Counted from the stretch's first letter, positions 32,344 through 41,017 are shown. The stretch: 64,000 bases of DNA from Actinoplanes lutulentus (GCF_003259845.1 NZ_QLMJ01000008.1:1-64000), one strand, 5' to 3'. The notes: generated by a model not told the origin, from the letters alone. Numbers and translations: made by a program.

Positions 32344-34593
32344 ATGGATGCCAGCAAGCCCGTCAAGGCGGCCAAGAAGGCCGTGAAGGCGGCGGCCACC
32401 TCGGTCGCGGACGCCGTCACCGCCCAGGTACCTGGCTCCCCGGGGAGCGCTCCGGCAACGCTCGAGGAGCCGACCACGCCGCGCGAGCCGTTGCCGCCGA
32501 AGAAGGAACAGGGTGCGCCGGACACGCGTACGCCCACCGGTGCGGAGACCGGTCTGCCCGCTCCCGCGAACGGCCAGCAGGGCGCGTACCTGACCACGGC
32601 CACCGGGGTGCGGCTGCGCGACACCGACCACTCGCTGAAGGCCGGCCCCCGGGGCCCGTCGCTGCTGCAGGACCACCACCTGCGCGAGAAGATCACCCAC
32701 TTCGACCACGAGCGCATCCCGGAGCGCGTGGTGCACGCACGCGGCACCGGGGCGCACGGCACGTTCACCGCGTACGGGACCGCCGAGTCGGTGACCAAGG
32801 CCGGGTTCCTGAAGAAGAACACCGAGACCGACGTCTTCGTCCGGTTCTCCACGGTTCTGGGCTCGCGCGGCTCGGCGGACACCGTCCGGGACACCCGTGG
32901 TTTCGCGGTGAAGTTCTACACCGACGAGGGCAACTTCGACCTGGTCGGCAACAACATCCCGGTCTTCTTCATCCAGGACGCGATCAAGTTCCCGGACATC
33001 ATCCACGCCGCGAAGCCGCACCCGGACCGGGAGATCCCGCAGGCGCAGAGCGCGCACGACACGTTCTGGGACTTCGTCTCGTTGCACACCGAGGCGCAGC
33101 ACCACACCATCTGGAACATGTCGGACCGGGGCATCCCGCGCTCGTACCGGACGATGGAGGGTTTCGGCGTCCACACGTTCCGGCTGGTCAACGACGCCGG
33201 CGCGACGACGCTCGTCAAGTTCCACTGGAAACCGAAGCTGGGCGTGCACTCCCTGACCTGGGAGGAGGCGCAGCTGCTCAGCGGCCTCGACCCGGACTTC
33301 CACCGCCGCGACCTGTACGACGCGATCGAGGCCGGCGCGTTCCCGGAGTACGAGCTGGGCATCCAGGTCTTCCCGGACACCGGCGAGGAGGCATTCGCCG
33401 GCATCGACCTGCTCGACCCGACCAAGATGGTCCCGGAGGAGCTCGCCCCGGTCCAGCCGATCGGCAAGCTCGTCATCGACCGGACGCCGACGAACTTCTT
33501 CGCCGAGTCCGAGCAGGTCGCCTTCCACCTGGGCACCATGCCGCCGGGCATCGACGTCACCAACGACCCGCTGCTGCAGGGCCGGCTGTTCTCGTACGTG
33601 GACACCCAGCTGTCCCGGCTGGGTGGCCCGAACTACAACCAGATCCCGATCAACCGGCCGCACGCGCCGGTCAACGACATGCTGCGCGACGGCTTCCACC
33701 AGCACGCCGTGCACGGCGGGGTGGCGCCGTACCGGCCGAACTCGCTGGACGGCGGCAACCCGTCGACCGCCGAGGACGGTTTCGTCGACGTGCCGGTGAT
33801 CGTGGCGGAGGCGCCGAAGATCCGGCAGAACCCGGCGTCGTTCGACGACCACTACAGCCAGACCCGGCTGTTCTGGCTGAGCATGACGCCGACCGAGCAG
33901 GAACACATCATCAGCGCGTACACGTTCGAGCTGTCCAAGTGCTACGAGCAGGCGATCAAGGAACGGCAGCTGCAGGCGCTGGCGAACATCGACCCGGTGC
34001 TGTGCCGGCAGGTCGCGACCGGCCTGGGCCTGCCCGAGCCGAAGCCGACAGTGCCGCTCGCTGACGTCACGCCCAGCCCGACGCTGTCGCAGATCGGCCA
34101 CACCTGGCCCACCGACGGCCGCACCATCGGCATCGTCGTGGACCCGGACGGCGACGTGGACGCGGCGCTCAAGGTCCGTGAGGTGGTGTTCGGCGCCGGC
34201 ATGACGCCGCTGCTGATCGCCCCGCACGGCGGGATGGTCGGCGGCGCACCGGTGCAGCGGACGTTCGCCACCGCCCGCTCGGTGGAGTTCGACGCGATCC
34301 TGCTGGCCGGCGCGCCGGTACCGGCCCCGGACGCGCGCCCGGCCCGCGACGCGAAAGCCGGCCGCGCCTCGGCCACCGTGGACCCGCGGGTACTGCTGCT
34401 TGTCGACGAGTGCTGGCGGCACGCCAAGTCGATCGGCGCGTGGGGCGACGGCGTCACCGTTCTCCAGGAAGCCGGCGTCAGCGGCACACCGGGCGTGGTG
34501 ACCGCGAATTCGGGCGAGGCCGTCTTCGGCGAGATCCAGGTTCTGCTGGGCGCTCACCGGGTCTGGGAGAGATTCCCGGCTCTGGTCGCCTGA
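32344..34593 (+). CDS. katE: Large-subunit catalase (HPII/KatE type)
   Basis: 749-residue heme catalase. A Lys/Ala/Pro-rich N-terminal extension (about 1-70) is followed by the catalase core: catalytic His131 in RVVHARGTGAHG, the distal Asn in LVGNNIPVFFIQD near 204, and the proximal heme-ligand Tyr418 in RLFSYVDTQLSRLGG. The C-terminal 160 residues (about 585-745) form the flavodoxin/class I amidotransferase-like domain typical of large catalases (TIGIVVDPDGDVDAA; ILLAGAPVPAPD). The start has GGAGG upstream. It breaks down hydrogen peroxide. A strong terminator follows. Confidence 0.96.
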   Translation: MDASKPVKAAKKAVKAAATSVADAVTAQVPGSPGSAPATLEEPTTPREPLPPKKEQGAPDTRTPTGAETGLPAPANGQQGAYLTTATGVRLRDTDHSLKAGPRGPSLLQDHHLREKITHFDHERIPERVVHARGTGAHGTFTAYGTAESVTKAGFLKKNTETDVFVRFSTVLGSRGSADTVRDTRGFAVKFYTDEGNFDLVGNNIPVFFIQDAIKFPDIIHAAKPHPDREIPQAQSAHDTFWDFVSLHTEAQHHTIWNMSDRGIPRSYRTMEGFGVHTFRLVNDAGATTLVKFHWKPKLGVHSLTWEEAQLLSGLDPDFHRRDLYDAIEAGAFPEYELGIQVFPDTGEEAFAGIDLLDPTKMVPEELAPVQPIGKLVIDRTPTNFFAESEQVAFHLGTMPPGIDVTNDPLLQGRLFSYVDTQLSRLGGPNYNQIPINRPHAPVNDMLRDGFHQHAVHGGVAPYRPNSLDGGNPSTAEDGFVDVPVIVAEAPKIRQNPASFDDHYSQTRLFWLSMTPTEQEHIISAYTFELSKCYEQAIKERQLQALANIDPVLCRQVATGLGLPEPKPTVPLADVTPSPTLSQIGHTWPTDGRTIGIVVDPDGDVDAALKVREVVFGAGMTPLLIAPHGGMVGGAPVQRTFATARSVEFDAILLAGAPVPAPDARPARDAKAGRASATVDPRVLLLVDECWRHAKSIGAWGDGVTVLQEAGVSGTPGVVTANSGEAVFGEIQVLLGAHRVWERFPALVA

Positions 34594-34600
34594 CGCGTAC

Positions 34601-34660
34601 GAAATAAAGCCGAGGCTCTGTTCTGCCCCATCGGGCAGGACTGGGCCTCGGCTTTATTTC
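34601..34660 (+). terminator. Catalase gene terminator
   Basis: A 16-bp stem (34601-34616 with 34645-34660) closes around an inner CTGCCC/GGGCAG hairpin. The arm ends in TTTATTTC, giving a U-rich tail. It starts eight bases after the catalase stop. Confidence 0.85.
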
Positions 34661-34792
34661 TGCTTTCCGATTTTATGTTTAGGTTAAAAAGAATCGATGG
34701 CCGATAAATTATCGAATATATTTCCATCCGACGGTTAGGAGCATTTATCGAGGAGATTCATTGAACGAACCCAGGACAATGTAGGAGGCACC
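34661..34792. other. AT-rich intergenic region before envelope operon
   Basis: This stretch is strikingly AT-rich for the genome (TTTTATGTTTAGGTTAAAAA; GATAAATTATCGAATATATT) and ends in TAGGAGG before the ATG at 34793. It contains GATAA-TTATC, an inverted repeat. It is likely the promoter region of the three-gene operon and a possible target for an AT-binding nucleoid protein such as Lsr2. Confidence 0.5.
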
Positions 34793-35458
34793 ATGAGTGA
34801 CCGAACCATCGGCGCTTACTCGCCGGATCTTTCCGCTCCGGACGATACGTCCAAAGCCAAACAGGCCACCGCCCAGGCCGCCGTCGACGTGAAGGACACC
34901 GCGAAGGAGCAGGCCCAGCGCCTCGGCACCGAGGCCAAGACGCAGGCGCGCACCGTCGCCGCCGACGTGCGGAACAAGGTCAGCGAGCAGGCCCGTACGC
35001 AGAACGACAATCTGGTCAGCAGCATCCGCCAGACCGCCGGGCACCTCGACGAGATGCGCGGCGCCCGGCAGGACTCACCGGCCGCGGCCGTCGTGTCCCG
35101 GGTGGCTGACGGTGGCCGGCAACTCGCCGACTACCTGGACCGCAACGGTCCCGAAGGCGTGCTCCGGGAGGTGCAGGACTTCGCCCGGCGCCGGCCGGGA
35201 GCGTTCCTGGCCACCACCCTCGCCGCCGGATTCGTCATCGGACGCCTGGGCAAGAGCGTCGCCAAGGCCGACCCGAATGCGGGTAGCAGTGGCACCGGCA
35301 ACGGATTCGTCGCCGCCGAGCCGCAGACCTATGCGGCACCGGCTCCCGCCCCGGTCAGCAACGGCGTGAGCGGCACCGAGTACGCGGCCGCCGGCACCGG
35401 AGTCCCGGTCGTGAACAACGACCCGTTCGGCTACCAGGACCCGGAGTCGCGCCCGTGA
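34793..35458 (+). CDS. Hypothetical membrane-associated protein with helical N-terminus
   Basis: 221 residues. An Ala/Lys/Glu/Gln-rich helical region (about 20-75, LEA- or phasin-like: KDTAKEQAQRLGTEAKTQAR) is followed by a central amphipathic block, one membrane helix (PGAFLATTLAAGFVIGRLGK, about 143-162) and a Pro/Ala-rich tail. I cannot assign a named family. The GTGA overlap with the next gene and shared membrane/stress character suggest a joint role with the Holin-X-type and DUF3618 proteins in envelope protection. Confidence 0.8.
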   Translation: MSDRTIGAYSPDLSAPDDTSKAKQATAQAAVDVKDTAKEQAQRLGTEAKTQARTVAADVRNKVSEQARTQNDNLVSSIRQTAGHLDEMRGARQDSPAAAVVSRVADGGRQLADYLDRNGPEGVLREVQDFARRRPGAFLATTLAAGFVIGRLGKSVAKADPNAGSSGTGNGFVAAEPQTYAAPAPAPVSNGVSGTEYAAAGTGVPVVNNDPFGYQDPESRP

Positions 35459-35871
35459 CGATCCCTCGTCCCCATGACGCGCCTGATCACGTCGCCGACA
35501 CGTCGATCGGTGACCTGATCGGCAACATCAGCAACGACCTGTCGCAGCTGTTCCGGCAGGAGGTCGACCTCGCCAAGGTCGAGATGAAACAGGAAGCGAC
35601 GAAGGCCGGCAAGGCAGCCGGGATGCTCGGCGCCGCCGGTTTCGCCGGATACCTCGCTGTCGTGCTGCTCAGCTTCGCCGTCGTGTTCGGCCTCGCCAAC
35701 GTGATGGACGCCGGCTGGGCCGCGCTCATCGTCGCCGTCGTCTGGGCGGCCGTCGGTGGCGTCCTGTTCGTGAACGGCCGCAACAAGCTCAAGACCGTCG
35801 ATCCCGTGCCGCACCGCACCGTGGACACCCTCAAGGAGGATGCGCAATGGCTGAAGAACCCGACCGGCTGA
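35455..35871 (+). CDS. Actinobacterial Holin-X family membrane protein
   Basis: 138 residues with the family pattern: an N-terminal amphipathic helix (DTSIGDLIGNISNDLSQLFR), a charged stretch QEVDLAKVEMKQEATKAGKA, then two membrane helices (about 58-82 and 86-106). Named as putative holins from weak phage resemblance, these proteins are chromosomal and of unknown role; nothing phage-like is present here. The start GTG overlaps the previous stop, and the 3' end overlaps the DUF3618 gene by 25 nt. Confidence 0.88.
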   Translation: MTIPRPHDAPDHVADTSIGDLIGNISNDLSQLFRQEVDLAKVEMKQEATKAGKAAGMLGAAGFAGYLAVVLLSFAVVFGLANVMDAGWAALIVAVVWAAVGGVLFVNGRNKLKTVDPVPHRTVDTLKEDAQWLKNPTG

Positions 35872-36461
35872 AGCGGCAGATCGAGGACACCCGTGCCTCG
35901 CTGACCCGTGACGTCGACCTGCTGGCCGAGAAGACCAGTCCCGGCAAGGTCGCGCAGCGGCGCTGGAATTCAATGAGGGAGAAGGTCATGGGTACCACGG
36001 ACCACGCACGGCACGCGGCCGGCGACACGACGTCGACGGCGGTACGCACCGTGCAGGACAAGGCATCGCAGGCCTCGGACGTGGCGGGCGAGAAGGCGCA
36101 CGTCGCGGCCGACGCCGTCCGCAACGCCCCGCAGGCCGTCGCCGCGCAGGCCCAGGGCAACCCGCTCGCCGCCGGCATCATCGCGTTCGGTGTCGGCTTG
36201 CTCGCCGCCACCCTGATCCCGGTGACCGACGCGGAACGCCGCGCCGGCCAGCAGCTCAAGGACAACAGCGGCGAGCTCACCGACAAGGTGAAGGATGTTG
36301 CCGCGGAGGTCAAGGACGACCTCACCGGTCCGGTCCAGGACGCCGTCGCCTCGGTCAAGGGGACCGCGCAGGACGCCGCCCAGACCACCAAGGGTCAGGC
36401 ACAGTCCTCGGCGCACGACGTGACCGACCAGGCTCGGCAGGCCGCACGGAACGCCTCCTGA
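35847..36461 (+). CDS. DUF3618 family protein
   Basis: 204 residues. The N-terminal DUF3618 block (LKRQIEDTRASLTRDVDLLAEKTSP begins within residues 8-33, cited in part) is followed by Ala-rich helices, one membrane helix (LAAGIIAFGVGLLAATLIPV near 110-129) and a long Ala/Lys/Asp repeat-like tail resembling LEA proteins (KDVAAEVKDDLTGPVQDAVA). It ends the three-gene operon. DUF3618, Holin-X and a helical partner are commonly clustered in actinobacteria; the role is unknown but envelope stress is likely. Confidence 0.88.
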   Translation: MAEEPDRLKRQIEDTRASLTRDVDLLAEKTSPGKVAQRRWNSMREKVMGTTDHARHAAGDTTSTAVRTVQDKASQASDVAGEKAHVAADAVRNAPQAVAAQAQGNPLAAGIIAFGVGLLAATLIPVTDAERRAGQQLKDNSGELTDKVKDVAAEVKDDLTGPVQDAVASVKGTAQDAAQTTKGQAQSSAHDVTDQARQAARNAS

Positions 36462-36550
36462 GCGAGCTCTCGTGTGCCGGTCTCCTCACGGGGCCGGCAC
36501 CAGCGTGTCCGCACGTCCCTCGGATCGTGAAAGGCCGTGGGCCCGGCGGG

Positions 36551-37153
36551 TCAGCCGGCGGCCACGTCGCGGCGGATCGACCAGGCTGCCAGGGGCAGTG
36601 ATGCCGCCGTCCACGCCAGCAGCGACAGCAAGAACCGGGAGTCGCCGGTGCTGGCGTACAGAAAGCTGGTGAAGGGCAGTGGCTCTTCGAGTCGTCCGAT
36701 CAGGCCCTCGGCGAACAACAGCCAGCCCAGATAGCCGGCGAACAACCACAGCGGATGGCGCACGATCGTCGCGTTGGCGGCGCCGAAGACGGCGATCAGC
36801 GGGACCACGGCGAGGGTCGACAGGTATTCGGAGCCGTAGCCTCCCCCGGCGACCGCGACGCCGCTGACCGCGGCCAGGACCAGCGCGAACAGGACCGACA
36901 CCACGCATTGGGCGGCGAAGACCAGCAGCCGGTGCGGCTGGCCGAGGAACACCAGGATCGCGGTGCGGTGCTGGTAGTGCTGGGCGGTGATCATGATGGC
37001 GATGCCGAAGGCGCCGAGGCCGGCGAACAGGGTCCAGAACTCCTCGCTGAGCCAGCCGGTCAGCGCCGCGAGGGTGGCGAACCCGGCCAGGGCGATCCAG
37101 GAGGATCGGATGGTCAGGCTCCGGTGCAGCTCACTGCGCAGGACCGCGATCAT
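36551..37153 (-). CDS. ABC transporter permease (ABC-2 type)
   Basis: 200 residues with about six membrane helices (FATLAALTGWLS; FAAQCVVSVLFALVLAAVSG; LWLFAGYLGWLLFAEGLIG). The start MIAVLRSELHRSLTIRSSWI resembles ABC-2 permeases that begin with an amphipathic helix. The ATG overlaps the stop of the ATPase gene (ATGA), so they form a two-gene exporter. The pair is paralogous to the one at 57.0-58.7 kb. Likely exports a peptide antibiotic, lipid or drug. Confidence 0.87.
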   Translation of the reverse strand: MIAVLRSELHRSLTIRSSWIALAGFATLAALTGWLSEEFWTLFAGLGAFGIAIMITAQHYQHRTAILVFLGQPHRLLVFAAQCVVSVLFALVLAAVSGVAVAGGGYGSEYLSTLAVVPLIAVFGAANATIVRHPLWLFAGYLGWLLFAEGLIGRLEEPLPFTSFLYASTGDSRFLLSLLAWTAASLPLAAWSIRRDVAAG

Positions 37154-38022
37154 TGTGCCTCCGCCATGCTCAGGAAGATGTCCTCGAGGTGCTGGGTGTA
37201 CGCGACCAGCTCGTAGATCGGCACCTGGGCGTGCAGGGCCATGTCGCCGGCCTGTTCCGGGGTGAGCCCGGTGACCAGCAGCGCGTCGCCGTCGCTGGTG
37301 ACGGTCGCGCCGTGCTCGGTGAAGGTGTCGAACAGCAGCTGGTGGTCGCCGCCGCGGACCCGGAGCTGGGTCATGCCGGTGAGCTCGGCCAGCGGCGCGG
37401 CCGCCTGGATCCGGCCGTCCGCAATGATCACCACGTCGTCGACCATGAGTTCCAGTTCGCCGAGCAGGTGGCTGGAGATCAGCACGGTGCCGCCGGCCGC
37501 GACGTGGTCACGCAGCAGTCCGCGCAGCCAGGCCATGCCTGAGGGGTCGAGGCCGTTGGCCGGTTCGTCGAGGACCAGCACCGGTGGCTCGCCGAGCAGC
37601 GCTGTCGCCACGGCGAGGCGCTGGCGCATGCCCAGGGAGTACTCGCCGGTGCGTTTGTGCGCGGCTTCGGACAGGCCGACGTACTCCAGCAGGTCGTCGA
37701 CCCGTTTGCGGGAGGTGCCGCTGAGCAGCGCCTGGGTGATCAGGTGGCTGCGGCCGCTCTGTCCTGGATGGCTCAGCCCCTGTTCCAGGACCGCGCCGGC
37801 CTCACGCAGTGGCTGCTTGAGGTCGCGGTACCGCCGCCCGTTGATCAGCGCGGCGCCGCGGGTGGGGCGGCTGAGCCCGAGCAGGATCCGCAGCGTGGTG
37901 CTCTTGCCGGAGCCGTTGAGCCCGAGCAGGCCGGTGACCCGTCCTGGCGAGGCGGTGAAGGTGACGTCGTGTACCGCGTCGACGCCGCCGTAGGTCTTCG
38001 TCAATTCCCGGATCTCGATCAT
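37150..38022 (-). CDS. ABC transporter ATPase (exporter)
   Basis: 290 residues. Walker A GLNGSGKS (34-41), signature YSLGMRQR near 128-135, Walker B VLVLDEPANGLDP near 147-159 and H-loop SSHLLGE. The C-terminal 70 residues form a domain seen in the DrrA/BcrA-type exporters. It shares NGRRY and the following PL-x-E-x-G block with the ATPase at 57.0 kb, so the two are paralogues. It powers the permease at 36551. Confidence 0.92.
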   Translation of the reverse strand: MIEIRELTKTYGGVDAVHDVTFTASPGRVTGLLGLNGSGKSTTLRILLGLSRPTRGAALINGRRYRDLKQPLREAGAVLEQGLSHPGQSGRSHLITQALLSGTSRKRVDDLLEYVGLSEAAHKRTGEYSLGMRQRLAVATALLGEPPVLVLDEPANGLDPSGMAWLRGLLRDHVAAGGTVLISSHLLGELELMVDDVVIIADGRIQAAAPLAELTGMTQLRVRGGDHQLLFDTFTEHGATVTSDGDALLVTGLTPEQAGDMALHAQVPIYELVAYTQHLEDIFLSMAEAQ

Positions 38023-38050
38023 CGGGCGCGATTAAACCGGCCGCTGTCAA

Positions 38051-38084
38051 ACCGGGTACGCCCCGATTACGGGGCGTACCCGGT
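38051..38084 (-). terminator. Terminator hairpin of amino-acid importer operon
   Basis: 14-bp perfect stem (38051-38064 and 38071-38084) around GATTAC, five bases after the ATPase stop on the minus strand. There is no T-run, common in high-GC actinobacteria. Confidence 0.75.
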
Positions 38085-38088
38085 CCTC

Positions 38089-38874
38089 TCAATCTTTCAG
38101 GTGTGCGCCGATCTCGGTCTCGCTGACCCGGGTCGGTTCCAGGACCCGGTGCAGGAACACCCGGGTGCGTTCCTCGCGGGGGCTGCCGAACACCTCCGCG
38201 GGCGGCCCCTGTTCGACGATCACGCCGCCGTCCATGAAGACGACCCGGTTGGCGACCTCGCGGGCGAAGGCCATCTCGTGGGTGACCACGAGCATCGTCA
38301 TGCCTTCGGCGGCCAGGCCGCGCATGACCGCGAGGACCTCGCCGACCAGTTCGGGGTCGAGCGCGCTGGTCGGCTCGTCGAAGAGCATCAGCTGCGGGTC
38401 CATCGCCAGGGCCCGGGCGATGGCGACGCGTTGCTGCTGGCCGCCGGAGAGCTGCGCCGGGTACGCGTCAGCCTTCTCGGCGAGCCCGACGCGGTCCAGG
38501 TTCACCGAGGCGATCCGGTTGGCCTCGGCGCGGCTGCGTTTCAGGACCCGGCGCTGGGCGATGGTGATGTTCTCCCGCACGGTGAGGTGACCGAACAGGT
38601 TGAACTGCTGGAACACCATGCCGATGCCGCGCCGGACGGCGTCGATGTCGCAGTCCGGGTCGGTGACCTCCACGCCGGCCACCCGGATGGAGCCGGCGGT
38701 CGGCTCCTCCAGCAGGTTCACGCAGCGCAGCAGCGTGGACTTGCCGGAGCCGGACGGGCCGATGACGCAGACCACCTCGCCCGGCTCGACCGACAGGTTG
38801 ATGCCGCGCAGCACCTCCAGCTTGCCGAACGACTTGTGCAGCTCGCTGATCTCGATGGTGGACATCGCGGTCAC
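38089..38874 (-). CDS. Polar amino-acid ABC importer, ATPase (GlnQ type)
   Basis: 261 residues. Walker A GPSGSGKS (39-46), Q-loop MVFQQFNLFGHLTV near 86-99, signature LSGGQQQR near 142-149, Walker B LMLFDEPTSALDPEL near 161-175 and H-loop VTHEM. FQQFNLF and ALDPELVGEVL are typical of the polar amino-acid subfamily. The start overlaps the permease stop (ATGA). Third gene of the operon, ended by a hairpin. Confidence 0.95.
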   Translation of the reverse strand: MTAMSTIEISELHKSFGKLEVLRGINLSVEPGEVVCVIGPSGSGKSTLLRCVNLLEEPTAGSIRVAGVEVTDPDCDIDAVRRGIGMVFQQFNLFGHLTVRENITIAQRRVLKRSRAEANRIASVNLDRVGLAEKADAYPAQLSGGQQQRVAIARALAMDPQLMLFDEPTSALDPELVGEVLAVMRGLAAEGMTMLVVTHEMAFAREVANRVVFMDGGVIVEQGPPAEVFGSPREERTRVFLHRVLEPTRVSETEIGAHLKD

Positions 38875-39668
38875 CTCTCCCTCGCGGCTCGGCGTTCCAG
38901 CCCCCGGACCAGCTGGGACAGCGGCAGGGTGATCACCAGGTAGAGCAGTCCGGCCACCACCAGCGGTGTCGGGTTGACCCGCGTGTTGAGCGTGTCACCG
39001 GCGAACTTGGTCAGCTCGATCGTCGTGGGGGTGACGCCGAGGACGTAAACCAGCGAGGTGTCCTTGGTCAGCAGGATGATCTCGTTGGTCAGCGGCGGGA
39101 TGACGATCCGGAACGCCTGCGGCAGCACGATGGAGACCATCGCGCGGGTGTGCGACATGCCGAGGGTACGGGCCGCCTCCAGCTGCCCCTTCGGCACCGC
39201 CTGGATGCCGGCCCGGATGGTCTCGGCCATGTAGGCCGCGGCGGTCAGGCCGAGGCCGACCGCGACCGAGCCGTACACCCCGCCGGGAATCTCCCGGTCG
39301 GGAAACGCCAGGGGTACGCCGTACCCGACCATGAACAGCACCAGCAGCGCCGGCAGGCCACGAAAGAGTTCGATGTAGGCGGTGGCGAACCATCGGTACG
39401 GCGCGACCGACGACAACCGCAGCAGCGCGAGGATCAGCCCGAGCGTCAGGCCGAACACGAACGCGAGCAGGGTGTAGACGATGGTGTTGCGCAGCGCGAC
39501 GGTGATCGCCTCGGGGAACATGCTCTCGGCGATGTCACGCCGGAAGAACGCCTCGGACAGGGTGCCCCAGTCGGCGGCGCTCACCACGAGCAGGATCAGA
39601 ACGACGAATACGACGTAGCCGGCGACGCGGACGACCCGCCGCCGCCGGCGAGGGCTGAGCGTCATCAA
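38871..39668 (-). CDS. Polar amino-acid ABC importer, permease (GlnP type)
   Basis: 265 residues. A short Arg-rich cytoplasmic start, then about five membrane helices with the family blocks NTIVYTLLAFVFGLTLGLIL, AYIELFRGLPALLVLFMVGY and the EAA loop EAARTLGMSHTRAMVSIVLP. It begins in the four-base overlap with the stop of the binding-protein gene. One permease gene means a homodimeric channel. Confidence 0.94.
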   Translation of the reverse strand: MMTLSPRRRRRVVRVAGYVVFVVLILLVVSAADWGTLSEAFFRRDIAESMFPEAITVALRNTIVYTLLAFVFGLTLGLILALLRLSSVAPYRWFATAYIELFRGLPALLVLFMVGYGVPLAFPDREIPGGVYGSVAVGLGLTAAAYMAETIRAGIQAVPKGQLEAARTLGMSHTRAMVSIVLPQAFRIVIPPLTNEIILLTKDTSLVYVLGVTPTTIELTKFAGDTLNTRVNPTPLVVAGLLYLVITLPLSQLVRGLERRAARER

Positions 39669-40492
39669 CTGGCCGGCTTCTCGCCGATCCAGGTCGCGTA
39701 GATCTTGTCGTAGGTGCCGTCACTCCGCGCCGCCGCGAGGGCGTCGTTGAGGGTCTTGAGCAGCTCGGCGTTGCCCTTCTTCACCGCGAAGCCGTACTGC
39801 TCGCCGGTGTCGAAGCCGGTCGCGACGACGACCTTGCCGGGGTTGGCCTTGATGTACTCGTTCCAGACCGGCAGGTCGTTGACGGCGGCCTCGATCTGGT
39901 TGGTCGCCAGGGCCTGCTGCAGAGCGGCGAGGTCCTTGTAGGAGACCACCTCGATATTCAGGCTCTTCTCCTTGACCTGGGCGTTGATGTACTCCTCGCC
40001 GGTGGTGCCGCCCTGCACGCCGAGGCGCTTGCCGGCGAGCTCGTCGAGGGTCTTGACCTCTTTGCCGGTGAGCACGGCGAGCGCCTGGGTGGCGTCGAAG
40101 TACGGCTCGGAGAAGTCCAGCACCTTCTTGCGCTCGTCGGTGATCGTCATGCCGGCCGCGGCGACGTCACACTTGCCGGAGTTGAGGTCGGCACCGGACT
40201 TGATGCCCTCGAACGGCGTGTCGACGATCTCCTGGGGCACGCTGAGTTTCGCGGCGACCAGGTCGATGAGCGCGACGTCGAAGCCGACCACCTTGCCGGT
40301 GTCGTCCTTCGACTGGAACGGTGCGTACGGCAGGTGTGTACACGTGGTCAGCGCGCCGGCTTTGACCAGGGCGACGCCGCCCTCGGTGGTGCCGCCGGTG
40401 TCTTCCTTGGCGCAGCCCGCGACGCCGGCGATCGCCAGTGTCGCGGCGGCCGCGAACGTGGCCGCTTTACGAGCAGGTCCCAGCTTGTTCAT
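39665..40492 (-). CDS. Polar amino-acid ABC importer, substrate-binding lipoprotein
   Basis: 275 residues. Lipoprotein signal with lipobox GVAGC (Cys27). The family 3 binding-protein pattern is clear: GFDVALIDLVAAKL near 73-86, a SGKCDVAAAGMTITDERKK block near 110-128 with the Arg that grips the amino-acid carboxylate, and the C-terminal GTYDKIYATWIGEKP. First gene of the importer operon. The amino acid is not evident; GlnR at 60.7 kb could regulate it if it carries glutamine or glutamate, but no GlnR box was identified. Confidence 0.94.
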   Translation of the reverse strand: MNKLGPARKAATFAAAATLAIAGVAGCAKEDTGGTTEGGVALVKAGALTTCTHLPYAPFQSKDDTGKVVGFDVALIDLVAAKLSVPQEIVDTPFEGIKSGADLNSGKCDVAAAGMTITDERKKVLDFSEPYFDATQALAVLTGKEVKTLDELAGKRLGVQGGTTGEEYINAQVKEKSLNIEVVSYKDLAALQQALATNQIEAAVNDLPVWNEYIKANPGKVVVATGFDTGEQYGFAVKKGNAELLKTLNDALAAARSDGTYDKIYATWIGEKPAS

Positions 40493-40507
40493 TCAACTCT
40501 CCCGGTC

Positions 40508-40576
40508 ATGGCCCCCCGCCCACCGCGGGGCCATGCCAGGTTATTCCATTATCATCGATGTCTCGCGGCGACTCAC
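40508..40576 (-). promoter_or_regulatory. Promoter and 5'-UTR hairpin of amino-acid importer operon
   Basis: Reverse strand GATAAT (40548-40553) with a weak -35 GTGAGT 17 bp upstream. Between it and the ribosome-binding site is an 8-bp hairpin, ATGGCCCC (40508-40515) with GGGGCCAT (40527-40534), which could influence translation of the binding protein. Confidence 0.4.
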
Positions 40577-40944
40577 CTACCGGTACGCCGGGAGTCGGGG
40601 CGCCGGGCCGGCGGTCCGGTGCGGCTGCGCGGACGCGCCGGCGGGAGCTCGGCCGGGCCGTCGACAGCGCCGGGGCTGGAGAACACCACGGGCGGGATCG
40701 CCGGGGCGGCCGGCGCCTGCGATGCGGGAGCGACCCAGTCCGGCTCGACGATCTGGGCACCGGTGACCGGCGACGCGGGCGCGGCGCGGTCCAGCAGCCG
40801 CTGTGCCAGGGCTGCGTCGACGTGGCCGTCAGCGCTGATGCGGACACCAGCGGTCTCGGCCAGTGCCACGACGTCGGTGGCGGCGAAGGCTTTGGCGCCG
40901 AGGGCGCTGAGCCTGCGGGCGAACTCGTGCACAGTGATCTGCAA
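40573..40944 (-). CDS. Small protein with IF2-N-like N-terminus and Pro-rich tail
   Basis: About 123 residues from a TTG at 40944, chosen for GAGAGG eight bases upstream; an ATG at 41040 would add 32 unconvincing residues. The first 50 residues (ITVHEFARRLSALGAKAFAA, then ADGHVDAALAQRLLDRA) resemble the small helical IF2 N-terminal or related DNA/RNA-binding domain, a weak resemblance only. The rest is Pro/Ala/Arg-rich and disordered. Function unknown. Confidence 0.55.
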   Translation of the reverse strand: MQITVHEFARRLSALGAKAFAATDVVALAETAGVRISADGHVDAALAQRLLDRAAPASPVTGAQIVEPDWVAPASQAPAAPAIPPVVFSSPGAVDGPAELPPARPRSRTGPPARRPDSRRTGR

Positions 40945-41017
40945 CGACGACCTCTCGTAGGGCTGTCCACGGCGGCGGGGGTGACCCGGCCGCGGAGAAT
41001 CGCAACGCAGCGGTGCA

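Noticed and set aside
31993..34557. 854-codon open frame on the minus strand opposite the catalase
   Set aside because: It is the antisense frame of the catalase gene, kept open by high GC. Only its last 60 codons, starting at the ATG at 32175, form a recognisable protein (antitoxin-like).
35455..35871. Prophage or phage lysis module suggested by the holin family name
   Set aside because: The actinobacterial Holin-X family is chromosomal. No endolysin, integrase, tail or capsid gene and no attachment site lies nearby.
38023..38050. TTGACA-like promoter ahead of the ABC exporter at 38022
   Set aside because: TTGACA is present on the reverse strand but the only -10-like box (TTTAAT) is 8 bp away, too close for a housekeeping promoter.
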